The notes beneath the pieces were generated by a model. That model saw only the letters and a program-made list of their open reading frames with translations. It had not been told where the DNA came from and did no database searches. 64,000 bases of DNA from assembly GCF_011064825.1 (NCBI RefSeq), contig NZ_CP048751.1, positions 3,319,374 through 3,383,373 on the forward strand. The letters are read 5' to 3'. Positions 26,193 to 35,645 of the stretch are shown one piece after another. The DNA comes from Brevundimonas mediterranea (GTDB lineage Bacteria; Pseudomonadota; Alphaproteobacteria; Caulobacterales; Caulobacteraceae). Position numbers and translations under genes: made by a program. How positions within the stretch are numbered: position 1 is the first letter of the stretch; every line of letters starts with the position of its first letter.

Positions 26193-28487
26193 CTACCGGA
26201 CCGCGTACTGCATCTGGCGGACCAGGGCTCCGAACAGATTGACATAGTCGTCGGTCCACGGCCGCACCCCGGTCGCCTCCAGAGTGCGCCAGCGCGGATC
26301 CTGGCGATAGGGCGCCAGGGCCGCCTCGCTCTTGCCGACGATCAGCGCCTCGGTCGAGGATTCAGACATGGAGGCGGCGTCCCGCCGTTCGATATAGATC
26401 TGATGCAGGGCCGGCGCCTTCAGGGCCGCCGCCGCCGCCTCGGCCGGCAGGGTGATCTCCAGGTTCCGGTTCGACAGGTGCAACACCACCACCCCCTCGG
26501 GCTTCAGCAGGCGCAGGTAGCCGGCGATGGCCTCGACCGTCAGCAAATGGGTCGGCACCGCATCCGACGAAAAGGCGTCGATGATCAGCAGGTCATAACT
26601 GCTCGGCGCTTCCCGTCCCATCGTCAGCCGCGCATCCCCCAGAACCGTCCGGACCGGTCCCTCGGCGCAGCCGTTGATGAAACTGAACCAGCGCGGGTCG
26701 CGCGACAGGCGGTCCACCATCGGATCGATCTCGAAGAAGCTCATTCGGTCCTGGACCCGCTTGTAGGCGGCCATGGCCCCGGATCCCTGCCCCACCACGC
26801 CGATGACGGCCCCATCCGGCCGTCCGGCTTGGGTCATCAGGGCCGCCTGACCCAGTGGGGTGGAGGTGGCGTAATAGAGGGTCGGCATGCAGCGATACCG
26901 CGCCGCCTGCGCCTGGGCGCCGTGCAGGGTGGTGCCGTGCATCAGCACATGGACCGGTCCATCGAGGCCTTCGATCGGCGTGCTGGCCACCCGCATCACC
27001 CCGAAGAAGCTCCGCTCGGTCAGCACCCAGTCATAACCGCGCGCCACATGATAGCCGGACCAGACCATGGCCCCGATGACCACGGTGAACATCATCGCCC
27101 GATCCCTCAAAAGGAAGGCGAACAGGGCCGCCACGCCCAGCACCGCCTGGGCGATCCGCACCAGCTCATGGTCCGGCAGGACAGCGCGGATGTCAGGCGC
27201 ATAACGGACCAGGGCCAGGCCCAGCGGCCCCGCCACGGCGATCAGCACGCCGACGACGCAACAGATGATCTCCCACGATCGCATCTCGCGCCGCCCCCAG
27301 GGCCGCAACAGGCCTACGGCCACCAGGATCAGTGGATATTCCCACACCATGTCGAACACGACGGGCGCGATCAGGGCGTTGAACACCCCGCCCAGCACGC
27401 CCCCCAGCGACAGCAGCAGATAGAATTCCGTCAGCCGGCCCGGCGCGGGACGACGCTCAGCCATCCGTTGGTGGCACATCAGGGCCGTGAAGAAGAAGGC
27501 CGTAAGATTGACCCCGAAGACGAACAGCCACTCCGTCGTCCGGAACGCCGCCAGGGCGGCGCAGGCCGCCAGGGTCCCCGCCTGGATCGCCAGGGTCAGA
27601 TGCAACGGGATGATCGGCCGCGCCTGGAAGGCGATGACGAAGGTCAGCAGATAGAGCGCCAGCGGAATGACCCACAGGAAGGGCGCAGAGGCCACGTCGG
27701 TCGACAGGTGCGCCGTCACTCCCAGCATCAGGCTGGACGGCGCCGCCGCCAGCAGGATCAGCAGCCCCTTCTCGCGCCAGGCGATGCGCGGTCCGGCCGC
27801 CAGCGGGGCGGGCTCGGCCGCAACAGTCTCCCGCCGACGCCAGACGACAAGGCCCAGCCCCACAACCATCAGCACGAACAGACCGTAGCCGAGACTCCAC
27901 CCCCACCGCTGCGCCGACAGGCTGACCAGGGGCTCGATCAGGACCGGATAGGCCAGCAGGGCCAGAAAACTGCCCAGGTTCGAGGCGGCGTAGAGCACAT
28001 AGGGATCGCTGCGCCCCGCCCGCCCGGCGCTGGCCCGCGCATACCAGGCCTGCAACAGCGGGGCGGTCGCCGACAGCACGGCGAACGGCGCCCCGAGCGA
28101 CAGGGTCAGGGTCGCCAGCATCCACAGGGTCGGCGCCGAGGGATCAGGATCGCCCAGCAGGCCGCTGATCCGCAGCGGCAGGAACAAGGCCGCGATCAGC
28201 AGCAGACCCAGATGGACCGCCACCTGTCGCTGCATCGATCCGATTCGTTGCAGCAGATGGGCGTAGCCATAGCCGGCCAGCAGCGCCGTCTGAAAAAAGA
28301 CCATGGCCGCATTCCACACCGACGGCGATCCCCCCAGGGTCGGCAGGATCAGCTTGGTCGCCATCGGCTGCACCACGAAGACCAGACAGGCAGAGGTGAA
28401 GACGGCGACGGCGACGGCGAACAGGATCGCGGTCGCGCGGGCGGGCCGGTCGAGGGGGAGAACAGGAGCCTCGGCGACATTGGTCAT
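26193..28487 (-). CDS. Fused MFS-like membrane / spermidine-synthase-like protein
   Basis: 764 residues. The first about 470 are strongly hydrophobic, with 11-13 predicted membrane segments; the last about 270 form a Rossmann methyltransferase-like polyamine-synthase domain with GVVGQGSGAMAAY (nucleotide loop), SFFEIDPMV, VLGDARLTM and YDLLIIDAFSSDAVPTHLLT, the DAF/S motif of spermidine synthases. This integral-membrane SpeE-like fusion is a known but functionally obscure family. No SpeD or other polyamine gene is near. Stands alone; a 40-bp spacer separates it from the divergent cinA. Confidence 0.85.
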   Translation of the reverse strand: MTNVAEAPVLPLDRPARATAILFAVAVAVFTSACLVFVVQPMATKLILPTLGGSPSVWNAAMVFFQTALLAGYGYAHLLQRIGSMQRQVAVHLGLLLIAALFLPLRISGLLGDPDPSAPTLWMLATLTLSLGAPFAVLSATAPLLQAWYARASAGRAGRSDPYVLYAASNLGSFLALLAYPVLIEPLVSLSAQRWGWSLGYGLFVLMVVGLGLVVWRRRETVAAEPAPLAAGPRIAWREKGLLILLAAAPSSLMLGVTAHLSTDVASAPFLWVIPLALYLLTFVIAFQARPIIPLHLTLAIQAGTLAACAALAAFRTTEWLFVFGVNLTAFFFTALMCHQRMAERRPAPGRLTEFYLLLSLGGVLGGVFNALIAPVVFDMVWEYPLILVAVGLLRPWGRREMRSWEIICCVVGVLIAVAGPLGLALVRYAPDIRAVLPDHELVRIAQAVLGVAALFAFLLRDRAMMFTVVIGAMVWSGYHVARGYDWVLTERSFFGVMRVASTPIEGLDGPVHVLMHGTTLHGAQAQAARYRCMPTLYYATSTPLGQAALMTQAGRPDGAVIGVVGQGSGAMAAYKRVQDRMSFFEIDPMVDRLSRDPRWFSFINGCAEGPVRTVLGDARLTMGREAPSSYDLLIIDAFSSDAVPTHLLTVEAIAGYLRLLKPEGVVVLHLSNRNLEITLPAEAAAAALKAPALHQIYIERRDAASMSESSTEALIVGKSEAALAPYRQDPRWRTLEATGVRPWTDDYVNLFGALVRQMQYAVR

Positions 28488-28527
28488 GGCTCTGGTTAGA
28501 GCGGGACTCGCGGCCTATGAAAAGATC

Positions 28528-29019
28528 ATGTTCCCCGAAGACATTCAGCGCCTGGCGCAACAGATCGTCGCAACCGCATCCACGCGGGGGCTGATGCTGG
28601 CCACAGCCGAAAGCTGCACCGGCGGTCTGGTCGCCGCCGCCCTGACCGCCGTTCCCGGCACGTCCGCCGCCCTGGACCGGGGCTTCGTCACCTACAGCAA
28701 CGACGCCAAACAGCAGATGCTGGGCGTGCCCGAGGCCACGCTGATCGCCCACGGCGCCGTGTCCGAACCGACCGCGCGGGCCATGGCCCAGGGCGCCGTC
28801 GCCCATTCGCGCGCCGCCGTCAGCGTGGCCGTCACCGGGATCGCCGGCCCCGGCGGCGGCTCGGACGACAAGCCGGTCGGACTGGTCCATTTCGCCGCTC
28901 AGGGACCCGGCGGCCTGATCCATCGCCAGGAACGATTCGGCGACATCGGCCGCGACGCGATCCGTCTGGCCAGCGTCCGGATCGCCCTGTCCCTGCTGGC
29001 CGACCGCCTGGCGTCGTGA
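28528..29019 (+). CDS. CinA family protein (nicotinamide-nucleotide amidase domain)
   Basis: 163-residue stand-alone CinA C-terminal domain (PncC type), which deamidates NMN to nicotinate mononucleotide in NAD salvage. Signature LATAESCTGGLVAAALTAVP near residue 22, GFVTYSNDAKQQMLGV and VTGIAGPGGGSDDKPVGLV. It lacks the N-terminal MoaB-like half of full CinA, so it is the PncC-like single-domain form. Start ATG 28528. Its TGA overlaps the GTG of the tusA-like gene. Confidence 0.92.
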   Translation: MFPEDIQRLAQQIVATASTRGLMLATAESCTGGLVAAALTAVPGTSAALDRGFVTYSNDAKQQMLGVPEATLIAHGAVSEPTARAMAQGAVAHSRAAVSVAVTGIAGPGGGSDDKPVGLVHFAAQGPGGLIHRQERFGDIGRDAIRLASVRIALSLLADRLAS

Positions 29020-29258
29020 CCGACCTCCAAGAGGTTGAAGCCTCCGTCGTCGATGCGCGCGGCCACGTCTGCCCGACGCCCAGCCTTCGATTGATGAAGG
29101 CGATGGAGGGCGCTGCGCCGGGGCGTCGCTTCATCCTGCTGGCCACCGACCCGATGGCGCGGATCGACGTGCCCTTTCTGATGACCCAGAAGAACGGCCG
29201 CGTGATCGCCGCGGACGAGGTGGACGGCGTGATTCGCCTTACGGTCGAGGCGGGTTAG
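29016..29258 (+). CDS. TusA family sulfurtransferase
   Basis: 80-residue SirA/TusA-fold protein with the catalytic CPxP motif in GHVCPTPSLRLMKAM (Cys near residue 20) and the typical C-terminal strand. Family members relay persulfide sulfur for tRNA 2-thiolation, molybdopterin or other cofactors. The GTG start overlaps the cinA stop by 4 bases; its stop overlaps the convergent YihY gene by 4. A role with CinA is only suggested by coupling. Confidence 0.9.
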   Translation: MTDLQEVEASVVDARGHVCPTPSLRLMKAMEGAAPGRRFILLATDPMARIDVPFLMTQKNGRVIAADEVDGVIRLTVEAG

Positions 29259-30208
29259 GAGCGCGACCGGCGACTGGCCCGCCGCTCCGACAGATCGACC
29301 ACATCGGCGGGAACCGTCGGGGTTTGAGCCTTGGCGGCTGCATCGGCCTTGGCCGCAATCTCCATCTCGGTGGCGAAGGCGCCGCCGTAGAAGATGGCGT
29401 TGACGTTCCACGACAGCCAGATCAGCAGCACCACCACCGCGCCCACAGACCCGTAGGTCGCTCCCAGGGGCGCGATCTGCTCCACATAGATGGCGCAAAG
29501 CCAGGACGAGATCACCGACATCAGGGTGGCCACCAGCCCGCCGGTGATCGCCGGCAGCCAGGCGACGGGCGACCTGTGGCTCATGGCGTAGCGGTACAAA
29601 AGGGTCAGGCCGACCGCGAGGCCAAGCGCCGGCAGGAAGGCGTCCAGCGGCAGCAAACCGCCATCGAACTGGTCCGTCATCGGCGACGCCGTATGGGCCA
29701 GGATTCGGGCCGTCACCACAGCGCCTGACACGACCGTGAAAAGCGCGAAGGCGAAGACGGCGACGAAGAAGGCCAGAAGGTTGAACTTGAAGAAGCCGTG
29801 CGGCTCGGTTTCATCATGAATGAGATTAAGGCCCGCCAGCAAGGCCTTGAATCCACGATGGGCAGCATAGGCGCCGACGAACAATGCAAAGGCGCTCTGG
29901 GTCGAGATCGTCCGCGCAGAAGCATTGCTCAACCGGGCGATCTCATCGCGGAATATCGTCTGGGCCGCCCGAGGCAACAGGTCCGAAAGGGCGGCGGCCT
30001 GAGCGCTGACCTCATTGATCGACAGACCCAGCTTGTAGAAACCGATCAGAATGGCGATGGCGGGAAACACGGCCAGAAGGGCGAAGAATGACACGCCGCC
30101 GGTGTAGAGCATGACGTCACGCCCCCAGCTGCGGGTGAAGGCGCGCACCGAAAGACCGCTCCAGAATCCAGGCGCCTTCAGTACCGATCGGGTCAGGTGA
30201 TCACTCAA
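29255..30208 (-). CDS. YihY/virulence factor BrkB family membrane protein
   Basis: 317 residues with about six transmembrane helices. The first lies at YTGGVSFFALLAVFPAIAILIGFY, then GAYAAHRGFKALLAGLNLIHDE, and PLGATYGSVGAVVVLLIWLSW with the conserved NAIFYGGAFATE tail and a soluble Arg-rich C-terminus. This pattern is diagnostic of the YihY/BrkB family (once mislabelled RNase BN). Role unknown; an exporter or envelope function has been proposed. The start is uncertain: TTG 30208 has a GGGA-containing site in range, GTG 30220 is also in frame. The 193-bp divergent spacer to popA shows no gene. Confidence 0.85.
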   Translation of the reverse strand: MSDHLTRSVLKAPGFWSGLSVRAFTRSWGRDVMLYTGGVSFFALLAVFPAIAILIGFYKLGLSINEVSAQAAALSDLLPRAAQTIFRDEIARLSNASARTISTQSAFALFVGAYAAHRGFKALLAGLNLIHDETEPHGFFKFNLLAFFVAVFAFALFTVVSGAVVTARILAHTASPMTDQFDGGLLPLDAFLPALGLAVGLTLLYRYAMSHRSPVAWLPAITGGLVATLMSVISSWLCAIYVEQIAPLGATYGSVGAVVVLLIWLSWNVNAIFYGGAFATEMEIAAKADAAAKAQTPTVPADVVDLSERRASRRSRS

Positions 30209-30401
30209 GCCGGTTCCCACAACCGTTGAACAGGCGGCGAAACCTAGACCATTCCATCGGCAAGGAAAACACCATCCGCGCGAGCCCCACTTTTCCCCGT
30301 CGCCCCACGCCAAGACATTGCTTCGTTAAGGGACGCATCGCTATGGTCCCGCGGCCTTCAAGGGGCTATGGGCGCTGCGACGTCCGGGGGAGACGACCAA
30401 C

Positions 30402-31709
30402 TTGGCTTTCGATGCGCGTGTATTGATCCTGGCGGCCCAGGACGGTCGGCTCGGGCCGCTGGTGGCTGGGCTGGACGCCCTCGGCTGGACCACCGTCACC
30501 GCTCGCGACCTGACGTCGGCCGAGGCTGTCTTGCAGGACTTCCCGCTGGACGCCGCCGTGGTCGATTTCGATTCGCTCACCGACGACGTCGTGGCGCGGC
30601 TGCGGTCTGCGGCCGAGCCGCGCAGTCTGCCGATCATGGTTGTCGGCGCGCCGCGCGGTTCCGTCATGGACGCGGATCTGGCCGTGACGCTGCCGCCCCA
30701 CCCCGCCCAGGCGGCGCTGAGGCTGGAGCAGATGACCCGCGCCGCGATAGCCGAAGAAGAATTCCATCTGCGCCGCGCCACCTTCGCCGCTCGCGGCATT
30801 GATCTGGAGGCCGGCGGCGGCGAACGGGCGCCGCTGCGCGTCCTGGCCGCCGGCGTGGCCGAGCGCCGGTTTCTGGCCCTGTCCAACGCCCTCACCGCCT
30901 CCGGCGTCGAGGTCGTCGCTGCGCCCACCCCCTACACCGCTTTCGACTATCTGCACGAAAGCCCGTTCGACGCCGCCGTCCTGTGGGGCGCCAAGGACCA
31001 TGCGCCCGCCCTGTCGATCGCCTCGGGCATGAAGCGCAACACCCGCCTCTACCACATTCCCCTGATGCTCTATCTCCGGGACGGCAGCGAGATCGGTCTC
31101 GACGAACTGTTCAATCGGGGCTTCGCCGACGTCGCCACCGCCGACACGCCCGAGGATGAGACGGCCGAGCGGCTTCTGGCCCTGGCGGGGTCTCACCGAC
31201 GTCATCTGACCATTCGCAAGGCTCTGGATTCGGTCCGGGCGCTGGCGGAAATGGACGCCTCGACCGGCCTGTTCACGCCTGAATTGTTCGCCGCCCATCT
31301 GGCGCGCGTCGCCGACGCCTCACGCGCCCGTCGCCGCCCCCTGTCGGTCTGCGTGCTGCGCGTAAAGGAGAACGAGGCCGTGGCCGGGGCGCGGCAGGGC
31401 GGCTGGCTGGATCGGGCCATGCCCCAGATCGGCGCCATGGTCTCGCGGCTGGTCCGGGTCGAGGACACGCCCGCCCGCCTGGCCAAGGAAGTCTTCGCCC
31501 TGGCCCTGCCGGCGACCCGGGGCGAGGCCGCACGCCTGGCGGCGGAGCGCATCGCCGCCGTCATCGGCTGCACCGCCTTCGACGCCGGTCCCGACCGCTC
31601 CCCCTTCGTCGCCGAATTCGACGTGGGCGCCGCCGAGATGCAGCCGAACGAAAGCGCCGCCGCCCTGCTGGAACGCGCCTCCGCCGACCTGTTCGACAAG
31701 ACGCGCTGA
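30402..31709 (+). CDS. popA: PopA-like c-di-GMP effector (Rec-Rec-degenerate GGDEF)
   Basis: 435 residues: a receiver-like domain (1-115, Asp55 in VVDFD), a second divergent receiver (145-260, phospho-site Asp absent) and a GGDEF-fold domain (280-435) where the active site reads AKEVF (361-365) and so cannot make c-di-GMP. The inhibitory-site motif RxxD is kept as Arg352-Val-Glu-Asp355, at the normal spacing upstream. This is the architecture of Caulobacter PopA, which binds c-di-GMP through its I-site and helps deliver CtrA to ClpXP at the cell pole. The start is TTG with GGGGGAG 9 bases upstream. Converges with mfd. Confidence 0.87.
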   Translation: MAFDARVLILAAQDGRLGPLVAGLDALGWTTVTARDLTSAEAVLQDFPLDAAVVDFDSLTDDVVARLRSAAEPRSLPIMVVGAPRGSVMDADLAVTLPPHPAQAALRLEQMTRAAIAEEEFHLRRATFAARGIDLEAGGGERAPLRVLAAGVAERRFLALSNALTASGVEVVAAPTPYTAFDYLHESPFDAAVLWGAKDHAPALSIASGMKRNTRLYHIPLMLYLRDGSEIGLDELFNRGFADVATADTPEDETAERLLALAGSHRRHLTIRKALDSVRALAEMDASTGLFTPELFAAHLARVADASRARRRPLSVCVLRVKENEAVAGARQGGWLDRAMPQIGAMVSRLVRVEDTPARLAKEVFALALPATRGEAARLAAERIAAVIGCTAFDAGPDRSPFVAEFDVGAAEMQPNESAAALLERASADLFDKTR

Positions 31710-31712
31710 GGT

Positions 31713-34700
31713 CTACGCCCCCGCCACCCGCGCCAGGTCGGCGGTGATCCGTTCCGCCACCTTCAGCCGCTCTTCCGCCGTCGGCCAATCGCCGGACACG
31801 ACGATCTTCTGATCCGGCCGGATCTTCCAGAAGGCCTGGTTCTTCTGGATCAGCCCAACCAATCCAATGGGATTGGGGAAGCTGTTGTCGCGCAGGGTCA
31901 GCACCGCGCCGCGCGGCCCGATGTCGATCTTCTCGATACAGGCGCGGCGGCAGTTGGACTTGATGCCGACGATCTTCAGCAGTTGCTGCGCCTCGTCCGG
32001 CAGGGGACCGAACCGGTCGATCAGCTCGGCGGCCAGGGCTTCGCGGTCCTCGGCCTGTTCCGCGTCGGACAGGCGGCGGTACAGGCTGAGACGGACATTC
32101 AGGTCCGGCACATATTCCTCTGGAATCAGGACGGAAGCCCCGACATTGATCGACGGCGACCAGCCGCGATCCACGTTCAGCCCCTCGCCCTTCTCGCGCA
32201 GCTCGGCGACCGCATCCTCCAGCATCTGCTGGTACAGTTCGACGCCCACCTCGCGGATATGGCCCGACTGTTCGTCGCCCAGCAGATTGCCGCCGCCGCG
32301 CTGGTCCAGGTCGTGGCTGGCCAGCTGGAAGCCGGCGCCCAGATTGTCCAGCGACTGCAGCACCTGCAGACGCCGCTCGGCCGACAGGGTCATCGGCTTG
32401 ACCGCATCCGTGGTCAGATAGGCGAAAGCCCGCGCCTTGGATCGGCCGACCCGGCCCCGGATCTGGTACAGCTGCGCCAGGCCGAACATGTCGGCCCGGT
32501 GCACGACCAGCGTATTGGCGGTCGGGATGTCCAGCCCGCTCTCGACGATGGTGGTCGAGACCAGGACGTCGTATTCGCCGTCGTAGAAGGCGCTCATCAC
32601 CTCCTCGAGCTGGGTCGCCGACATCTGGCCGTGGCCAACGACGAACTTCACCTCGGGCACCTGCTCACGCAGGAATTTCTCGATGGCCGGCAGGTCCTTC
32701 AGGCGCGGCGCGACATAATAGGCCTGGCCCCCCCGATATTTCTCGCGCAGCAGGGCCTCGCGCACCAGCACCGGATCCCACGGCGTCACATAGGTCCGCA
32801 CCGCCAGGCGATCGACCGGCGGGGTGGCGATGATCGACATCTCGCGAATGCCGGACAGCGCCATCTGCAGGGTGCGCGGGATCGGCGTGGCGGTCAGGGT
32901 CAGCAGGTGAACATCGGCCCGCAGCGACTTCAGCTTCTCCTTGTGCTTGACGCCGAAATGCTGCTCCTCGTCCACAATCACCAGGCCCAGGTCGCGGAAA
33001 CCGACCTGTTCGGACAGCACCGCATGGGTGCCGACGACGATCTCGACCGAGCCGTCCTTCAGCCCCGCCCGCGTCTCTGACGCCTCCTTGCCCCCCACCA
33101 TCCGCGACAGCTGCCGCACCTTCACAGGCCAGCCGGCGAACCGTTCGGTGAAGGTCTTGTAGTGCTGGCGCGCCAGCAGGGTGGTCGGCGCCACAATGGC
33201 CACCTGTTGCCCCGTCATGGCCACGACGAAGGCCGCCCGCAGCGCCACCTCGGTCTTGCCGAAGCCGACGTCGCCGCAGATCAGGCGATCCATCGGCGTG
33301 CCCTTGCCCAGGTCCTCCAGCACGTCGCCGATGGCGTTCAGCTGATCGTCCGTCTCCTCATAGGGAAAGCGGGCGCAGAACTCGGCGAACAGGCCCGGCG
33401 GCGGCACCACTGCGTCGGTCTCGCGCAGCGCCCGCTTGGCGGCGAGCGCGATCAGCCCCTCGGCCATGGCGCGCAGGCGTTCCTTGGCCTTTGACTTGCG
33501 CGCCTGCCAGCCGGCGCCGCCCAGCCGGTCCAGCTGCGCGCCTTCTGAATCCGAGCCGTATCGGGTCAGAAGATCAATGTTTTCAACCGGCAGATAGAGT
33601 TTGCTCTCACCGGCGTACACCAGCTCCAGGCAGTCGTGCGGGGCCTGCTGGATGTCCAGCGTCTTCAGCCCCTCGTAGCGCCCGATGCCGTGATCCAGGT
33701 GAACCACCAGGTCCCCGGTCGTCAGGGCCGAAGCCTCGGCCAGGAAGTTCGACGCCCGCCGCTTCTTGCGTGGCCGCGCCAGACGGTCGCCCAGGATGTC
33801 GGTCTCGGAAATGACCGCGACCTCGTCCGTCGCAAACCCATGCTCGACCGGCAGGACGCCGCGCAGATACAGGTCCTTCGGCGCGGTCTGGACATCGGCC
33901 CAGTCGCGCACGGCGACGATATGATCCAGGCCGTGGTCGGCCAGCATGGTCGCCAGACGTTCCGACGAGCCCTCGGTCCACGAGGCGAACAGCACCCGCT
34001 TGCCGTCGGCCTTCAGCGCCGCAGCATGGGCCGCCACCGCCTCGAACAGGTTGACGCTGTCTTGCGCCCGCTCGGCCGCAAAGGTCCGACCCAGTCGGCC
34101 GCCCGCATCCTCGCCGCCGCCCGAGAACGGCGTAAACCGCCGCACGGCGCGACCCGCCAGGGCCTGGTTCCAGTCGCCGGCGTCCAGATACAGCGACCGG
34201 GGCGGAAGCGCCCGATTGGTCGCCGCATGGCCCCCACCCTTGCCTTTTTGAGCCTTGGCGGCCTCTGTCCGCCCTTCATAGGCGTCGGCGATCAGGTCCC
34301 ACCGCTCGGCCCGCGCGCTCTCAGCCTGATTGTCCAGGAAGATCTGGGCCTGGTCCGGCAGATAGTCGAACAGCGAATCCAGCGTCTCGTAGAACAGCGG
34401 CAGCCACTGCTCCATGCCCTGACGCCGCGCGCCCTCGCTGATGGTCGCATACAGGGGATCGTCGCCCGGCGCCCCGAACAGCTTCAGATAGCCGGTACGG
34501 AAGCGCGAGATCGCATCCGCGTCCAGCAGGGCCTCCGACACGGGCGCCAGCGACACCGCCGTCATCTGGCCGGTCGATCTCTGTGTCTCGGGATCGAAGG
34601 TGCGGATCGATTCCAGCTCGGACCCGAACATGTCCAGCCGCACCGGCTCCTCGAAGCCCGGCGGATAGACATCCACCACCCCGCCCCGCACCGCGAACTC

Positions 34701-35183
34701 GCCGCGCTCCGACACGGTCGAGGCCCGGACATAGCCGTTGGCGGCGAAATACCGCTCCAGCGCCTGGATATCGAGATCGCGGCCAACCTTCGTCTCGAAC
34801 CCGGCCTGGGTCGTCACCGACTTCGGCGGCGTCCTCTGCATGGCCGCACCGACGGTCGTGACCACCAGAACCGGCGCGTCGCCCGTCTTGCGCTGGGCTA
34901 GGCGCGTCAGGGTCGCCATCCGCTGGGCGGCGATCCCCGCCGTCGGGCTCAGCCGGTCGTAGGGCAGACAGTCCCAGGCCGGATATTCAAGAATTTCGAT
35001 ATCTTGCGAGAAGAAGCGGAACGCCTGAACAAACCCGCCCGACCGCTGATAGTCGCGCGCCACGAAGACGCCGACCCCGCCGCTGGCCTTGATCCGCTCG
35101 GCGACGACCAGGGCGTCCAGCCCCTCGGGCGCCCCGCCCAGATCAGCGTCGGTGCGGTGCTGCGCGGTGACCTGTTGATCCAT
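31713..35183 (-). CDS. mfd: Transcription-repair coupling factor
   Basis: 1156-residue DNA translocase that removes RNA polymerase stalled at lesions and recruits UvrA. UvrB-homology region at the N-terminus (residues 1-350), RNAP-interaction domain near 480-540 ([20 protein letters not shown]), RecG-like motor with Walker [58 protein letters not shown], and the C-terminal TRCF domain. Full length. ATG shares one base with the sdhE stop, so it is cotranscribed with it. Confidence 0.98.
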   Translation of the reverse strand: MDQQVTAQHRTDADLGGAPEGLDALVVAERIKASGGVGVFVARDYQRSGGFVQAFRFFSQDIEILEYPAWDCLPYDRLSPTAGIAAQRMATLTRLAQRKTGDAPVLVVTTVGAAMQRTPPKSVTTQAGFETKVGRDLDIQALERYFAANGYVRASTVSERGEFAVRGGVVDVYPPGFEEPVRLDMFGSELESIRTFDPETQRSTGQMTAVSLAPVSEALLDADAISRFRTGYLKLFGAPGDDPLYATISEGARRQGMEQWLPLFYETLDSLFDYLPDQAQIFLDNQAESARAERWDLIADAYEGRTEAAKAQKGKGGGHAATNRALPPRSLYLDAGDWNQALAGRAVRRFTPFSGGGEDAGGRLGRTFAAERAQDSVNLFEAVAAHAAALKADGKRVLFASWTEGSSERLATMLADHGLDHIVAVRDWADVQTAPKDLYLRGVLPVEHGFATDEVAVISETDILGDRLARPRKKRRASNFLAEASALTTGDLVVHLDHGIGRYEGLKTLDIQQAPHDCLELVYAGESKLYLPVENIDLLTRYGSDSEGAQLDRLGGAGWQARKSKAKERLRAMAEGLIALAAKRALRETDAVVPPPGLFAEFCARFPYEETDDQLNAIGDVLEDLGKGTPMDRLICGDVGFGKTEVALRAAFVVAMTGQQVAIVAPTTLLARQHYKTFTERFAGWPVKVRQLSRMVGGKEASETRAGLKDGSVEIVVGTHAVLSEQVGFRDLGLVIVDEEQHFGVKHKEKLKSLRADVHLLTLTATPIPRTLQMALSGIREMSIIATPPVDRLAVRTYVTPWDPVLVREALLREKYRGGQAYYVAPRLKDLPAIEKFLREQVPEVKFVVGHGQMSATQLEEVMSAFYDGEYDVLVSTTIVESGLDIPTANTLVVHRADMFGLAQLYQIRGRVGRSKARAFAYLTTDAVKPMTLSAERRLQVLQSLDNLGAGFQLASHDLDQRGGGNLLGDEQSGHIREVGVELYQQMLEDAVAELREKGEGLNVDRGWSPSINVGASVLIPEEYVPDLNVRLSLYRRLSDAEQAEDREALAAELIDRFGPLPDEAQQLLKIVGIKSNCRRACIEKIDIGPRGAVLTLRDNSFPNPIGLVGLIQKNQAFWKIRPDQKIVVSGDWPTAEERLKVAERITADLARVAGA

Positions 35184-35512
35184 CAGCCGATGCCCTTGCC
35201 AACCTCGGCCGCCACATGCTCGCGCATGAAGGCCCGCACCTTGGCCATCACCGGCGTCTCGAACTCGGGCGGGGTCGGGTCACGCTCGATGATCCAGCCG
35301 TAGAGCCACTGATCCTCCTCGTCGATCAGCAGTTCCAGTTGGTCCAGCTCGGCGTCGGTCAGGGTCGGCGCCACCTGGTCCGAAAACGGACCGAGCACCA
35401 TGTCTGCCTCGCGGAAGCCCCGCCGCCAGGACCGGAACTGGATCCGGCCCAGCCGCTGCTTGCGGGCCAGCACCGCCTGGTCGCCACTGTCGTCTTGAGG
35501 GATTTCGGTCAC
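35183..35512 (-). CDS. sdhE: FAD assembly factor SdhE
   Basis: 109-residue small helical protein promoting covalent flavinylation of succinate dehydrogenase. Core motif RRGFREADMVLG contains the RGxxE signature, then LTDAELDQLELLIDEEDQWLYGWII. GTG 35512 preferred, with AGGA 7 bases upstream; an in-frame TTG lies two codons earlier. A C-terminal helical extension (about 30 residues) is typical of alphaproteobacterial forms. Pairs with mfd downstream and is divergent from recG; the sdhE/recG neighbourhood is common in this class. Confidence 0.92.
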   Translation of the reverse strand: MTEIPQDDSGDQAVLARKQRLGRIQFRSWRRGFREADMVLGPFSDQVAPTLTDAELDQLELLIDEEDQWLYGWIIERDPTPPEFETPVMAKVRAFMREHVAAEVGKGIG

Positions 35513-35645
35513 AAGCAATCCTGGCCCGGCAAGGTTGAAGGACGTTCAAGCCGCGATCCACCGCATGGCGAACCTCAGCGTCCTAAAATGGAAGAAGCGC
35601 AGATAGCGCTCCTTCGCCCACTTCGCCACCCGTCATGGTCACGCT

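Noticed and set aside
24944..26245. Long N-terminal extension of dusB across ispDF
   Set aside because: It is the antisense of ispDF; DusB homology and a ribosome site begin at 24943.
26160..28499. 779-codon plus-strand frame opposite the fused spermidine-synthase-like gene
   Set aside because: Gln/Arg/His-rich antisense shadow; the minus strand has clear membrane helices and motifs.
30221..30401. CtrA-type site (TTAAG) in the yihY/popA spacer
   Set aside because: Only a half-site is visible; a second TTAA at the right spacing is missing.
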